Part shown: positions 1 through 10,548 of the stretch, piece after piece
Layout of the letters: each line of letters begins with the position of its first letter
How positions within the stretch are numbered: position 1 is the first letter of the stretch
Assembly: GCF_002575655.3 (NCBI RefSeq)
Contig: NC_053039.3
Coordinates: 373,093,633 to 373,157,632 of the forward strand
Direction: 5' to 3'
DNA from: Aegilops tauschii subsp. strangulata
Lineage: Eukaryota > Streptophyta > Magnoliopsida > Poales > Poaceae
DNA: 64,000 bases
Program-made: the position numbers and the translations under genes
Notes under the pieces: model-generated
Databases searched by the model: none
Told to the model about the DNA's origin: nothing
The model's input: the letters and a program-made list of their open reading frames with translations, nothing else

Positions 1-690
1 AGGAACAGCCAAGTCTTCCTCTGTAGGCAACTTGACAGAAGGGTTATGCAAAACATCCAAGAAAGTGTTAGGTGGCACCGGCTTACGCTGAGACCCCAGC
101 CGGCTTAAAGCATCGGCTGCCTCGTTCTTTCTGCGGTCAATGTGTTCCACCTGGTAACCCTTGAAGTGTCCAGCAATTGCATCAACTTCATGACGATAAG
201 CCGCCATGAGAGGATCCTTGGAATCCCACTTGCCTGATACTTGTTGAGCCACCAAATCTGAGTCGCCAAAGCACCTTACCCGGCTTAAGTTCATCTCCTT
301 AGCCATTCGAAGACCATGGAGCAAGGCCTCATACTCAGCTGCATTGATAGTACAGGGAAACATCAACCGGAGTACATAACAAAATTTGTCACCTCGAGGG
401 GAAGCTAAGACAACTCCAGCCCCCGAGCCTTCCAATTGCCTGGATCCATCAAAATGAATAGTCCAATATGTGTTACCCGTCTTTTCTTCAGGCATCTGCA
501 GCTCTGTCCAATCATTGATGAAGTCCACCAGTGCTTGAGATTTAATAGCAGTGCGTGGTACATACTTTATACCATGAGGCCCAAGTTCGATGGCCCACTT
601 GGCGACTCGTCCTGTGGCTTCTCTGTTTTGAATGATATCTCCCAAAGGAGCAGAACTGACCACAGTGATGGGGTGACCCTGGAAGTTTGC
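1..690 (-). pseudogene. pol: Gypsy pol: RNase H domain and downstream linker (partial)
   Basis: An open minus-strand frame runs off the left edge. It shows the RNase H signature in order: an HFDGS segment (about 440-455) with the first catalytic Asp, AAEYEALLHG (about 325-345) with the Glu, CFGDSDLVAQQ (about 250-275) with the next Asp, and RRKNEAADALS (about 100-130) with the last Asp. RNase H degrades the RNA strand of the RNA-DNA hybrid during reverse transcription. The frame differs from the RT segment to its right. A one-base loss near 686-690, just after an LKQ segment, explains this, because the expected FQGHP motif continues in the shifted frame. It is part of the broken polyprotein, not a host RNase H. 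Confidence 0.85.
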
Positions 691-1898
691 TTAAGCTTCC
701 GGCTTGCCATGAACACCCCATAAACAAGTTTCTGCCAATGTGGATACCTTTGCTTGGACTCAATAAGCACCTCACTGACGTAGTAAACAGGCTGTTGAAC
801 CGGATGCTCCTTGCTAGCCTCCTTGCGCTCCACCACAATGGCCACGCTGACGGCACGTGTGTTAGCAGCCACATACAGCAATAAGGGCTCCTTATCAATA
901 GGGGCAGCAAGGATCGGCGGCTCAGATAATTGCTTCTTCAAATCTTCAAAGGCAGCGTTAGCAGCATCACTCCAGACAAAGTTGTCCGTCTTCTTCATCA
1001 TCTGATATAGTGGTATGGCCTTCTCACCTAACCGGCTTATGAATCGGCTTAAAGCAGCAATACGACCCGCCAGACGCTGAACATCATTGACACACGCCGG
1101 TTTAGCCAAAGAGGTGATTGCCTTAATCTTCTCCGGGTTAGCCTCAATGCCTCTGTTAGAGACCAGAAAACCCAAAAGCTTGCCAGCTGGCACTCCAAAA
1201 ACGCACTTGGCCGGGTTAAGCATCATTTTGTAGATCCGGAGATTATCAAAGGTTTCCTTCAGATCATCTATCAAGGTCTCCTTCTCTCTGGACTTCACCA
1301 CAATGTCATCCACATAAGCATGAACGTTGCGCCCAATCTGATTGTGGAGACAATTCTGCACACATCGCTGATAAGTTGCCTTGGCACTCTTAAGCCCAAA
1401 AGGCATAGACACATAACAGAAGGCTCCAAACGGAGTGATGAAAGCCGTCTTCTCCTGGTCCTTAACTGCCATTTTGATCTGATGATATCCAGAGTAAGCA
1501 TCCAAAAAGCTCAAACGCTCACAACCCGCCGTAGCATCAATGATTTGATCAATACGAGGAAGAGCAATAGGATCAGCCGGACAAGCCTTGTTTAAGTCCG
1601 TGTAATCCACACACATACGCCAGGTGCCGTTCTTTTTTAGCACAAGTACCGGGTTAGCCAACCACTCTGGGTGAAAAACTTCAACAATAAACCCAGCCGC
1701 CAAGAGCCGGGCCACCTCCTCACCAATAGCATTACGACTCTCCTCATTGAACCGCCGAAGAAACTGCTTGACCAGCTTAAACTTTGGATCAATATTAAGA
1801 GTGTGCTCAGCGAGTTCTCTCGATACACCCGGCATGTCAGAAGGCTTCCATGCAAAGATGTCCCGATTCTCACGGATAAACTCGATGAGCGCGCTTTC
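567..1898 (-). pseudogene. pol: Gypsy pol: reverse transcriptase domain
   Basis: This frame encodes a Ty3/Gypsy reverse transcriptase. Recognisable blocks are the WRMCVDYTDLNKACP fingers segment, FLDAYSGYHQIKM (about 1480-1512) with a catalytic Asp, the FGLKSAKATYQR block, and the YVDD active site (about 1302-1315), followed by the GFLVSNRGIEANPEKI connection region. It lies in the same frame as the protease segment on its right and is separated only by a single TAG at 1899-1901, so the two were one polyprotein. Its left end runs into nonsense sequence after the frameshift near 688. The product would copy element RNA into cDNA in cytoplasmic particles. It is inactive here because it is separated from both gag/protease and RNase H. 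Confidence 0.92.
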
Positions 1899-3263
1899 CT
1901 ATTTGGGATCCAGATTGGCACTAATACTGAATTGCTTAGACGAGTCGCCTGGAACAAAATCAACAATCTTGGTTTCATCGGCCGACTTAAATTTCATCAC
2001 CGGCTCATGTTCCGTGGTTAGCTTTTTCAAAGATGTCATGTCTGTCGGGTCAACATTGTCCTTGTAGAACTTCAATTCCTCTGTCGAACAAACAGATTCA
2101 GCATAAGCAGCATCGCCTTCCTCACATTCCAAGGCTATCTTCCGACTCCCATGCACTCTGATGGTGCCCTTATGACCCGGCATCTTGAGCTGCAGGTAAA
2201 CATAACACGGTTGCGCCATGAATTTTGAATAAGCCGGTCGTCCAAACAATGCGTGATACGGGCTCCGGATTTTAACAACCTCAAAAGTTAGCTTCTCAGC
2301 CCTGGAATCATGCTCATCCCCAAAGGCCACTTCCAACTCAATCTTTCCTACTGGGTACACCGACTTACGAGGCACTACTCCATGAAAAACAGTGTTGGAT
2401 GTCTTTAGATTCTTTTCAGTCAACCCCATGCGACGAAAGGTCGCATAATAGAGGATGTTGATGCTGCTGCCTCCATCCATGAGCACTTTTGTGAATTTGT
2501 ATCCACCAACTTGAGGCGCCACTACTAAGGCTAAGTGACCAGGATTGTCAACCCGAGGAAGGTGATCCTCCCGACTCCATACAATAGGCTGCTCAGACCA
2601 TCTCAGATAACGAGGGACTGCCGGCTCAACGGCATTCACAGCCCTCTTATGAAGCTTCTGGTCCCTTTTGCATAAGCTAGTGGTGAACACGTGATACTGC
2701 CCACTGTTCAATTGCTTTGGGTTACTCTGATACCCAGATTGCTGCTGTTGCTGACCTCCTTGGCCGGATTGCTGATTATAACCACCTTGATTACCCGGAG
2801 GGCCCTGGCCACGAAAGCCGCCACCGCCTGAGCCGCCGCCCGGGCCATGAAAACCGCCACCACCTGAACCGCCTCCCGGTCCATGATGGCCGTCGAACAT
2901 GTTAGAATTCTTGAAAGCCTTCATGGTCGTACAGTCTTTCCATAAGTGAGTAGCTGGCTTCTCCCGGGTGTCGTGCCTTGGATAGGGCTCATTCAGCAAC
3001 TGCTCAAGGGTGGGACCTAACCCACCAGACCGAGGGGTTGGCCTCCTCATACGTCGTTGATTGTTACCCTGTGCATTAGCCACAAACTCCGAGCTACCGT
3101 CAGCCTTACGCTTATTATTACCTCCTTGATTCGCCGGGTTATGCTGGAGACCTTTAGTGTTGTCGTTCTTCTTTCCCTTCCATGTCTTCTCTTCATCATA
3201 CGCAGGATCCTTGGTACTATCAGAGTTGGCGTATTTGACTAGAGCCGCCATCAGCTGGCCCAT
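1899..3263 (-). pseudogene. gag-pol: Gypsy gag C-terminus and aspartic protease
   Basis: The N-terminal third is gag tail: a Lys/Asn-rich stretch, a short HLWKDC segment, then a Gly-rich tract with two copies of a 12-residue HGPGGGSGGGGF-type unit (about 2812-2886), and a Gln-rich run. The protease follows: the motif LMDGGSSINILY (about 2455-2490) is the variant DGGSS active site seen in some plant Gypsy lineages in place of DTGSS, and a flap-like FGRPAYSKF segment lies about 100 residues later. The enzyme would cut the Gag-Pol polyprotein. The frame ends at TAG 1899-1901. The expected residue is probably Gln (CAG to TAG), a change fitting C-to-T decay at a methylated CHG site. The overlap with the next gag frame at 3251-3263 marks a frameshift. 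Confidence 0.87.
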
Positions 3264-3898
3264 ATCATTACAATCGCGCTTGAGCCGCCGCTCTTCTGTT
3301 TCAGAGGCTCAAATCGGCAATTTTTCTCCAACATTAAGACCGCAGAGCCGGCATCCATCTTATCACATGAATGTATTATCTCCTTCACCCGGCGCACCCA
3401 ATGGGTCGTGGACTCTCCTTCCTCTTGCTTGCAATTAGTCAAGTCCACAATCGACATGGGCCGCTTGCATGTGTCCTTAAAGTTCTGAATGAACCTGGCC
3501 TTTAACTCGGCCCAGGAACCAATGGAATTAGGTGGCAGTCCTTTTAACCAAGTGCAGGCCGTTCCATCCAGCATCATGGTGAAGTACTTGGCCATTGCCG
3601 CGTCACTGACCTCCAGCAATTCCATGGGCATCTCATAACTTTCAATCCACGCCCCGGGCTGCAAGTTAGCCATGTAGTTAGGCATCTTTCGAGGCCCCTT
3701 AAAATCCTTGGGCAAATGCTCATTACGCAGTGCTGGCACTAAGCAAGGGACACCTCCAGTTCTCGTGGTCGTACCTGCCTCAGTAGAAGTCGTCGGATAA
3801 ACCGGGGAAGGCTGGTAAGCTGCCCGCTGAGCTGCCTGCTCCATCACCTGCTGAGCCGCCCGCTCAGCCTCTTGGCGTTCCCTATCCTGATTAACCAA
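3251..3898 (-). pseudogene. gag: Gypsy gag: capsid-like domain (Retrotrans_gag)
   Basis: A 215-residue frame matches the Retrotrans_gag capsid region. Key blocks are the WIESYEMPMELLEVSD segment, FTMMLDGTACTWLKGLPPNSIGSWAELKARF (about 3500-3590), and CKRPMSIVDLTNCKQEEGESTTHWVRRV (about 3395-3475). The N-terminus is Gln/Ala/Arg-rich and probably a helical linker. Gag forms the virus-like particle in which reverse transcription takes place. The frame shifts relative to the protease frame at its left (about 3255) and to the gag N-terminal frame at its right (about 3900-3950). The gag gene is therefore broken in at least two places. Confidence 0.85.
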
Positions 3899-3949
3899 GT
3901 TAAGGGCCCCATCTCGCGTTGGGTCTCGCCCGCCTGGCTGATCACGGCG

Positions 3950-5249
3950 TCAGACATTGCTTGAAACCCGCCTCGAGTCCATATGTCTGCTATAACTCGG
4001 GCTCCGGCTTGGGCGAGGGGTCGAATGAATTCTGTCTCGACTGTAAGAGTATGCCTCCTGTTGTGCCAGAGCCGTCTGGAGAAGTTCTCTGACCCTTCGC
4101 ATTTCAATCGCCGTCGGAGAGTCGCCCTCCACCGGGAGAGCTGCCAATCGTGCCGCTGCAGAGATCATGTTCTCCAATGGGTTAGAATAATGACCCGGCG
4201 GTGTTGGTATGTACTGAGGTGGAGCAGTGTTCACTCGTGGAGGCTTCGTCACCCGTGGTTGAACCGGCGTCCCAGCTCCGGGCGTCGCAGCCGAGTTTGC
4301 CTCCGGAGGATTACTGGGACCTGCCCTGGGTGTGCGGAAGAGATTTCTAGGATCATAAATTGAGGGCAAACAGGATTGAGACTTCTGGTGCCTTCTCCTC
4401 ATGACCTCATTTGATGCGTTTAGATCCATCGTAAGCTGGAACGCTTCTGATTGAAGCTGCTGGGCTCGAGCATCCAAAGCCGCCCGCTCCGCAGCCAATC
4501 TGGTGCCTTCAGCTGCTAGGTTTTCCTTGGCTTGTGCTATCTCCTCACGTAACCGAGCCACCTCTGCATCATGTTCAGCCTGATCCGCCGGATTAACTGT
4601 AGCGGTTAACAGGGTTGTCAGTCTATCCGTGAGATCAATCAGCACCTGAGCCCGCGGGCGCACAGGGCCTCCTGCCCCGGCTGCCGCAGACCCGGAGGTA
4701 ATCGCTGCCGCAGCTGTAGAGTTTTGACCCGGTTGAGTGCCAGCCATGAAGATCCCTACTCTGCTCGGCGGCTCAAAGGGATCCGGAATACTGTTGCCAT
4801 CAGAACAGCCCCCAAGCCTACCGTCTTGCAATTGATACAACGAATCCGTCTCTCCCATGGACGACTCATCGTCCGAATAGATGGCTGTCTCACTGTCAGA
4901 CATGGATCCTTCAGGAACTTCCCCTCCATGGATGCATCCCAAGAAGGCACGCTTCATGGCGGGTGGAGCGCGGGTGGGTCTCGCACACTGAGCCGCCTCG
5001 ACGATGTCGGTGCAGAAGTCCGGCTCAAGGCCCGGCTCGCCGATCCGGCCGAAGACGTGGATTCCGCCGAAGGGGACCTGGTAGCCGTACTCAATTGAGC
5101 CGGTGTTGGGGCCCCAGCCTGCGTCGTCGATGTAGAGCTTGCCGCGACGACTCTTGGTCATCTGGCCCACAGCGTATCCCTTGGGCCCTTCGAAGCTGGC
5201 CTTCAAGAACTCAAATCCACCGTGCGCTGGCCCCACGGTGGGCGCAAAC
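3950..5249 (-). pseudogene. gag: Gypsy gag: N-terminal region
   Basis: A long open frame starts right after the LTR and PBS. It is also open into the LTR up to 5341, but that part is LTR sequence and is excluded. A likely initiation codon is the Met about 85 bases downstream of the LTR (near 5162-5165), before a TKSRRGKLY segment. The protein has an acidic Ser/Asp stretch (about 4830-4900), an Ala-rich coiled-coil-like helix (about 4440-4620) rich in Ala, Glu and Gln, and a Pro/Thr-rich linker. I recognise no enzymatic domain. Long N-terminal gag extensions of this type occur in large plant Gypsy elements. The frame is lost near 3950 before the capsid segment. Confidence 0.7.
5230..5246 (-). 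other. Primer-binding site of the minus-strand Gypsy element
   Basis: Read on the minus strand, the sequence TGCGCCCACCGTGGGGC starts three bases after the LTR end CACGACA. Its position and similarity to the TGGCGCCCACCGTGGGGC start of many Triticeae Gypsy interiors mark it as the site where a tRNA primes minus-strand DNA synthesis. I do not assign the tRNA. Confidence 0.65.
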
Positions 5250-5768
5250 TGTCGTGGAATTGTCACGGCAGATGTCCTAGTGAAAGGACTTTGTCGTGGA
5301 GCCATCGCAACAAGGAAGCAAGAAGGGGTTAATCGGGACAAAGGACACGAGGTTTATACTGGTTCGGCCCCTTACGGTGAAGGTAAAAGCCAACGATCCA
5401 GTTTTGAGTGGGATTGTTTATCTCTCGATAACCAGGGAGCGAATCCGCTTGACCTAGCTCTCGATTTCATGTTACCTGCCCTGAACCGCCGCCGGGTCGT
5501 CCCTTTATATACAAAGGTCGACGCCCGGCGGCTCATAGAATCCCGGCCGGCTCATAAACAGTGTCCGGCTCGGTTTCTCTCTATTCCTACCTTATAGTAC
5601 AAGTTATACATATCTGGCGGTGTATCCCTACAGGCCTTAAGTCGCCCTTTGGGCCTTGGGACCTTAACTAACCCGCCATCTCCAGGAGCTGTCTTGGGCT
5701 TCATGAGTCGTCATGAGTATAACCCGGCCCCTCCGGGGCGGGTCATACTAATAGTTATATCCCCAACA
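5250..5768 (-). repeat. 5' LTR of the minus-strand Gypsy element (519 bp)
   Basis: On the minus strand it opens TGTTGGGGATATAAC and closes CACGACA, with TG/CA termini. A TATATAAA box lies at 5504-5511 (minus strand). The right edge abuts Athila-like LTR sequence exactly at 5769, which defines the end without the second LTR being visible. Confidence 0.88.
5504..5511 (-). promoter_or_regulatory. TATA box of the Gypsy LTR
   Basis: The minus strand reads TATATAAA in the middle of the LTR, the usual position for the U3 promoter of an LTR retrotransposon. Confidence 0.5.
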
Positions 5769-6826
5769 CTCTCCGATGAAGCGTGAGTAGTTTACCACAG
5801 ACCTTCGGGTCCATAGTTATTAGCTAGATGGCTTCTTCTCTTTCTTTGATCCTCAATACAAAGTTCTCCTCGATGTTCTTAGAGATCTATTCGATGTAAT
5901 ACTCTTTCGCGGTGTGTTTGCCGAGATCCGATGAATTATGGATTTATGAACTTGATTATCTATGAATATTATTTGGTTCTTCTCTGAATTCTTATATGCA
6001 TGATTTGATATCTTTGAAAGTCTCTAAGAATTATATATTTAGTTTGGCCCGCTAGATTGATCTTTCTTGCAATGGGAGAAGTGCTTAGCTTTGGGTTCAA
6101 TCTTGCGGTGTCCTTTCCCAGTGACAGTAGGGGCAGCAAGGCACGTATTGTATTGTTGCCATCGAGGATAAAAAGATGGGGTTTATATCATATTGCTTGA
6201 GTTTATCCCTCTACATCATGTCATCTTGCCTAATGCGTTACTCTGTTTTTATGAACTTAATACTCTAGATGCATGCTGGATAGCGGTCGATGTGTGGAGT
6301 AATAGTAGTAGATGCAGAATCATTTCGGTCTACTTGACACGGACGTGATGCCTATATTCGTGATCATTGCCTTAGATAACTTCATAACTATGCGCTCTTC
6401 TGTCAATTGCTCGGCAGTAATTTGTTCACCCACCGTAATACATGCTATCTTGAGAGAAGCCACTAGTGAAACCTATGGCCCCCGGGTCTCTTTCTTATTA
6501 TATTGCATCTCTTTTATTTACATCGCATCTCATTTACTATGTTGCAATCTTTACTTTCCAATCTATACAACAAAAATACCAAAAATATTTACTTTATTAT
6601 CTTTATTAGAACTCACTTTTGCGAGTGGCCGTGAAGGGATTGACAACCCCTTTATCGCGTTGGCTGCAAGGTTCTTGATTGTTTGTGTAGGTACTAGGTG
6701 ACTTGTTTGTTGTCTCCTACTGGATTGATACCTTGGTTCTCAAAAATTGAGGGTAATACTTACGCTACTTTGCTGCATCACCCTTTCCTCTTCAAGGGAA
6801 AACCAACGCATGCTCAAGAGGTAGCA
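5769..6826 (+). repeat. 5' LTR, last 1058 bp, of the Athila-like element
   Basis: This segment aligns base for base, with scattered substitutions, to 11081-12138. It ends CTCAAGAGGTAGCA and is followed after 11 bases by the PBS. The missing first third lies left of the window because another element inserted at 5768/5769. Confidence 0.93.
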
Positions 6827-6837
6827 AGAAGGATTTC

Positions 6838-6855
6838 TGGCGCCGTTGCCGGGGA
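6838..6855 (+). other. Primer-binding site, tRNA-Asp type
   Basis: TGGCGCCGTTGCCGGGGA is the widely used plant Gypsy/Athila PBS complementary to the 3' end of tRNA-Asp. It lies 11 bases after the LTR end. Confidence 0.85.
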
Positions 6856-7066
6856 GATCTACGCCAAGTCAAGACATACCAAGTACCCATCATAAACTCT
6901 TCTCCCTCGCATTACATTATTTTCCATTCACCTCTCATTTTCCTCGCCCCCACTTCTAAAACGATTTTCGAAAACCTTTGCCTTTTCTTCGCCCCTCTTC
7001 CGTTCATCTTGTGTTGCCATGTGCCTTCTATTTGCTTGCATCTTCGCTTGCTAAAAATCTATTGTT

Positions 7067-7900
7067 ATGGATCCTCATCCCCTTGCTAATCTTTTTAAGA
7101 TATCCAATTATGATGAACCAATTGCTAGTGAGTTGTGTGCACTAGATTATCTTTATGAGGCTTTGCTTGAAATCTGTGAATCTGAAAATTGTGATGAAGT
7201 ACTTTATGAAGTGATTCATGGTAAATCTTTGAATGAAAAGCATGATTGCAATGATGTTATTATAAATTCTATTAATGTCAATTGTGCTAATGATATGCAA
7301 AACCCCAAGCTTGGGGATGCTAGTTTTGCGTTGTCCTCTACTTGTTGCAATGATCATGATTGGGGTGATTCTTCTTACAATCTTGAAAATTTATTTAAGC
7401 CCCATGATGATTATGAGATTGATAATAATGTTTGCGATAATACTGAAAGTGGGTTTGGAAGAGTGTCAAATTTAGATCCCACATATTTGGATAATGTTCA
7501 ATCTTATGAAGTTTTTGATAAAAGTGGGTTTGGAGAGGTCATGACTTTAGTTAATGATATTCCCACTATTTTGGAAGAGTGTCAACTTTGCATGCATGTG
7601 GATCATGTGGAGAAAATTTTATGTGAGAGATATATTGTTGAATTTGAATATGATCCCACATGTAATTATTATGACGAAGGAAAATATGGTTGTAGAAATT
7701 TTCATGTTACTAAATTACTTCTCGTTATGTTGAGATTGTTATTGTTTCTCACTTCTTTCTTGCATATGCTAGTTTTTGCTTGTCTCAATAATTTATTTTC
7801 CTATAATATGCCTATGCATAGGAAGTATTTTAGACCTAGATGTGTTTTTCATATGCTATATGATGCTCTCTTTGTGCTTCAATTCTTGTCTTTCATGTGA
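7067..7900 (+). CDS. ORF of unknown function inside the Athila-like element
   Basis: An uninterrupted 277-codon frame starts ATG at 7067, about 240 bases after the LTR, and is by far the longest frame of this interior. The first 210 residues are acidic and hydrophilic, rich in Asp, Asn, Glu and Cys, with a twice-used S-G-F-G-x-V motif (near 7450 and 7530) and repeated D-x-x-x-Y segments. The last 60 residues are strongly hydrophobic, with two possible membrane segments (about 7712-7800 and 7840-7895). It shows no gag, protease, RT or integrase motif. Athila elements often carry an env-like ORF with membrane segments, but that gene lies downstream of pol, so homology is only a guess. Codon use is AT-rich like the surrounding element. 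It may be a degenerate leftover or an element-specific protein. Confidence 0.45.
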   Translation: MDPHPLANLFKISNYDEPIASELCALDYLYEALLEICESENCDEVLYEVIHGKSLNEKHDCNDVIINSINVNCANDMQNPKLGDASFALSSTCCNDHDWGDSSYNLENLFKPHDDYEIDNNVCDNTESGFGRVSNLDPTYLDNVQSYEVFDKSGFGEVMTLVNDIPTILEECQLCMHVDHVEKILCERYIVEFEYDPTCNYYDEGKYGCRNFHVTKLLLVMLRLLLFLTSFLHMLVFACLNNLFSYNMPMHRKYFRPRCVFHMLYDALFVLQFLSFM

Positions 7901-10529
7901 GCATCATCGAAATTATCAATGCCTAGCTAGGGGCGCTAAACGATAGAGCTTGTTGGGAGGTAACCCAATTTTATTTTTGTTCTTTGCTTTTTGTTCCTAT
8001 TTAGTAATAAATAATTCATCATGATACTATTATGATTGTGTTTTTTATGTTTTAATTAGTGTTTGTGCCAAGTAGAACCAATAGGATCTTCTTGGGTGAT
8101 AGTTGTTTGATGTTGCTGAAAAAGACAGAACTTTGCGCTCATGAAAATAATTGTTAAAATTCACCAGAACGTGATAAAATACTAATTATTTTTGCAGTAG
8201 ATTAATATACAAATTATCCAGGTTGTCCTAGTTTTTAAGAATTTTTGGAGTTCCAGAAGTATTCGAACAAATCAGATTGCTACAGACTGTTCTGTTTTGA
8301 CAGATTCTGTTTTTTGTGTGTTGTTTGCTTATTTTAATGAATCATACCTTAAAGTGGTGGTTTATTTTCTTATAATAACGGAGCTCATGAGATTTTCTGT
8401 TGAGTTTTGTGTTGTGAAGTTTTCAAGTTTTTGGGTAAAGATTTGATGGATTTTGGAATAAGGAGTGGCAAGAGCCTAAGCTTTGGGATGCCCAAGGCAC
8501 CCCAAGGTAAAATTCAAGGACAACCAGAAGCCTAAGCTTGGGTAACTTTACTTGAGGCTATATTTTTATTCACCACATGATATGTGTTTTGCTTGGAGCG
8601 CCTTGTATGATTTGAGTCTTTTCTTTTTAGTTTACCACAATCATCCTTGATGTACACACCTTTTGGGAGAGACACGCATGAATCAGAATTTATTAGAATA
8701 CTCTATGTGCTTCACTTATATCTTTTGAGCTAGATAATTTTGCTCTAGTGCTTCACTTATACCTTTTTAGAGCACGGTGGTGGTTTTATTTTATAGAAAT
8801 TGTTGATCTATCATGCTTCACTTATATTATTTTGAGAGTATTTTAGAACAGCATTGTAATTTGCTTTGGCTATAAAATTAGTCCTAATATGATGGGCATC
8901 GAAGATGGGTATAATAAAAAGTGCGTTGAATACTATGAGAAGTTTGATGCTTGATGATTGTTTTGAGACATGAGGATGGTGCTATTAGAGTCATGCTAGT
9001 GAATTAATTGTGAATTTCAAAAATACTTGTGTTGAGGTTTGCAAGTCCCATAGCATGCACGTATGGTAACTGTTGTGTAACAAATTTGAAGCATGAGGTG
9101 TTTCTTTGATTGTCTTCCTTATGAGTGGCGGTCGGGGACGAGCAATGGTATTTTCCTACCAATCTATCCCCCTAGGATCATGCGCGTAGTGCTTGGTTTT
9201 TGATGACTTGTAGATTTTTGCAATAAGTATGTGAGTTCTTTATGACTAATGTTGAGTCCATGGATTATACGCACTCTCACCCTTCCACCATTGCTAGCCT
9301 CTCTAGTACTGTGCAACTTTCACCGGTACCATAACACCCACCATTACCTTCCTCAAAACATCCACCATACCTACCTATTATGGCATTTCCATAGCCATTC
9401 TGAGATATATAGCCATGCAACTTTCCACCGTTCCGTTTATTATGACACGCTTCATCATTGTCATATTGCCTTGCATGATCATGTAGTTGACATCGTATTT
9501 GTGGCAAAGCCACCATTCATAATTTCTCATACATGTCACACTTGATTCATTGCACATCCCGGTACACCGCCATAGGCATGCATATAGAGTCATATTTTGT
9601 TCTAAGTATCGAGTTGTAATCTTTGAGTTGTAAATAAATAGAAGTGTGATGATCATCATTATTAGAGCATTGTCCCATGTGAGGAAATCAAAAAAGAGAG
9701 GCCAAAGAAGCCAATAAAAAAAGAGGCCAAAGAAGCCCAACAAAAAAATGAGAGAAAAAGAGAGAAGGGACAATGCTACTATCCTTTTTCCACACTTGTG
9801 CTTCAAAGTAGCACCATGATCTTCATGATAGAGAGTCTCTTATTTTGTCACTTTCATATACTAGTGGGAATTTTCATTATAGAACTTGGCTTGCATATTC
9901 CAACGATGGGCTTCCTCAAATGCCCTAGGTCTTCGTGAGCAAGCAAGTTGGATGCACATCCACTTAGTTTCCTTTGTTGAGCTTTCATATATTTATAGCT
10001 CTAGTGCATCCGTTGCATGGCAATCCCTACTCACTCACATTGATATCTATTGATGGGCATCTCCATAGACCATTGATACGCCTAGTTGATGTGAGACCAT
10101 CTTCCTCCTTTTTGTCTTCTCCACAACCACCATTCTATTCCACCTATAGTGCTATGTCCATGGCTCGCGCTCATGTATTGCGTGAAAGTTGAAAAAGTTT
10201 GAGAATACTAAAGTATGAAACAAATTCTTGGCTTGTCATCGGGGTTGTGCATGATTAGAGCATTTTGTGTGATGAAGATGGAGCATAACCAAACTATATG
10301 ATTTTGTAGGGATGAACTTCCTTTGGCCATGTTATTTTGAGAAGACATAATTACTTTGTTAGTATACTTGAAGTATTATTATTTTTATGTCAATATTAAA
10401 CTTTTGTCTTGAATCTTTCTAATCTGAACATTCATGCCACAATAAAAAAATTACATTGATAAATATGCTACCTAGCATTCAACATCAAAAATTCTGTTTT
10501 TATCATTTACCTACTCGAGGACGAGCAGG
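7901..10529 (+). other. Non-coding interior of the Athila-like element
   Basis: This AT-rich stretch has no frame with recognisable coding character. Noted are a GCTTGTTGGGAGGTAACCC motif near 7948, two AAGCTTTGGGATGCC/AAGCTTGGGTAAC purine-rich motifs near 8478 and 8532 resembling the terminal PPT, repeated TGCTTCACTTATA units (about 8708-8830), and a 26-bp tandem duplication at 9690-9741. The repeated motifs are typical of non-autonomous Athila-like interiors. Confidence 0.6.
9690..9741 (+). repeat. 26-bp tandem duplication, purine-rich
   Basis: Two adjacent units share GAGGCCAAAGAAGCC preceded by runs of A. The stretch is purine-only over long runs on the plus strand. Confidence 0.7.
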
Positions 10530-10548
10530 AATTAAGCTTGGGGATGCT
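10530..10548 (+). other. Polypurine tract of the Athila-like element
   Basis: The sequence AATTAAGCTTGGGGATGC directly precedes the 3' LTR start TGATACG, the expected place for plus-strand priming. Confidence 0.7.

Larger units (their letters stand above)
1..5768 (-). mobile_element. Ty3/Gypsy LTR retrotransposon, left part outside window
   Basis: Read on the minus strand the order is 5' LTR (5250-5768), PBS, gag, protease, reverse transcriptase and RNase H. The window starts inside the RNase H/linker region, so integrase and the 3' LTR lie to the left. The LTR begins TGTTGGGGATATAAC and ends CCACGACA. The right boundary is exact: base 5769 resumes an Athila-like LTR at CTCTC, matching 11081 in the second LTR of that host element, so CTCTC is the expected target duplication. 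Coding frames carry at least one nonsense codon and two frameshifts, so this copy is not autonomous. The DGGSS protease motif and Gly-rich gag tail suggest a Tat/Retrosat-like lineage, but that is inference. Confidence 0.93.

Noticed and set aside
9249..9545. 98-codon His/Tyr-rich frame
   Set aside because: It lies in the AT-rich non-coding interior of the Athila-like element and has no domain or supporting context.
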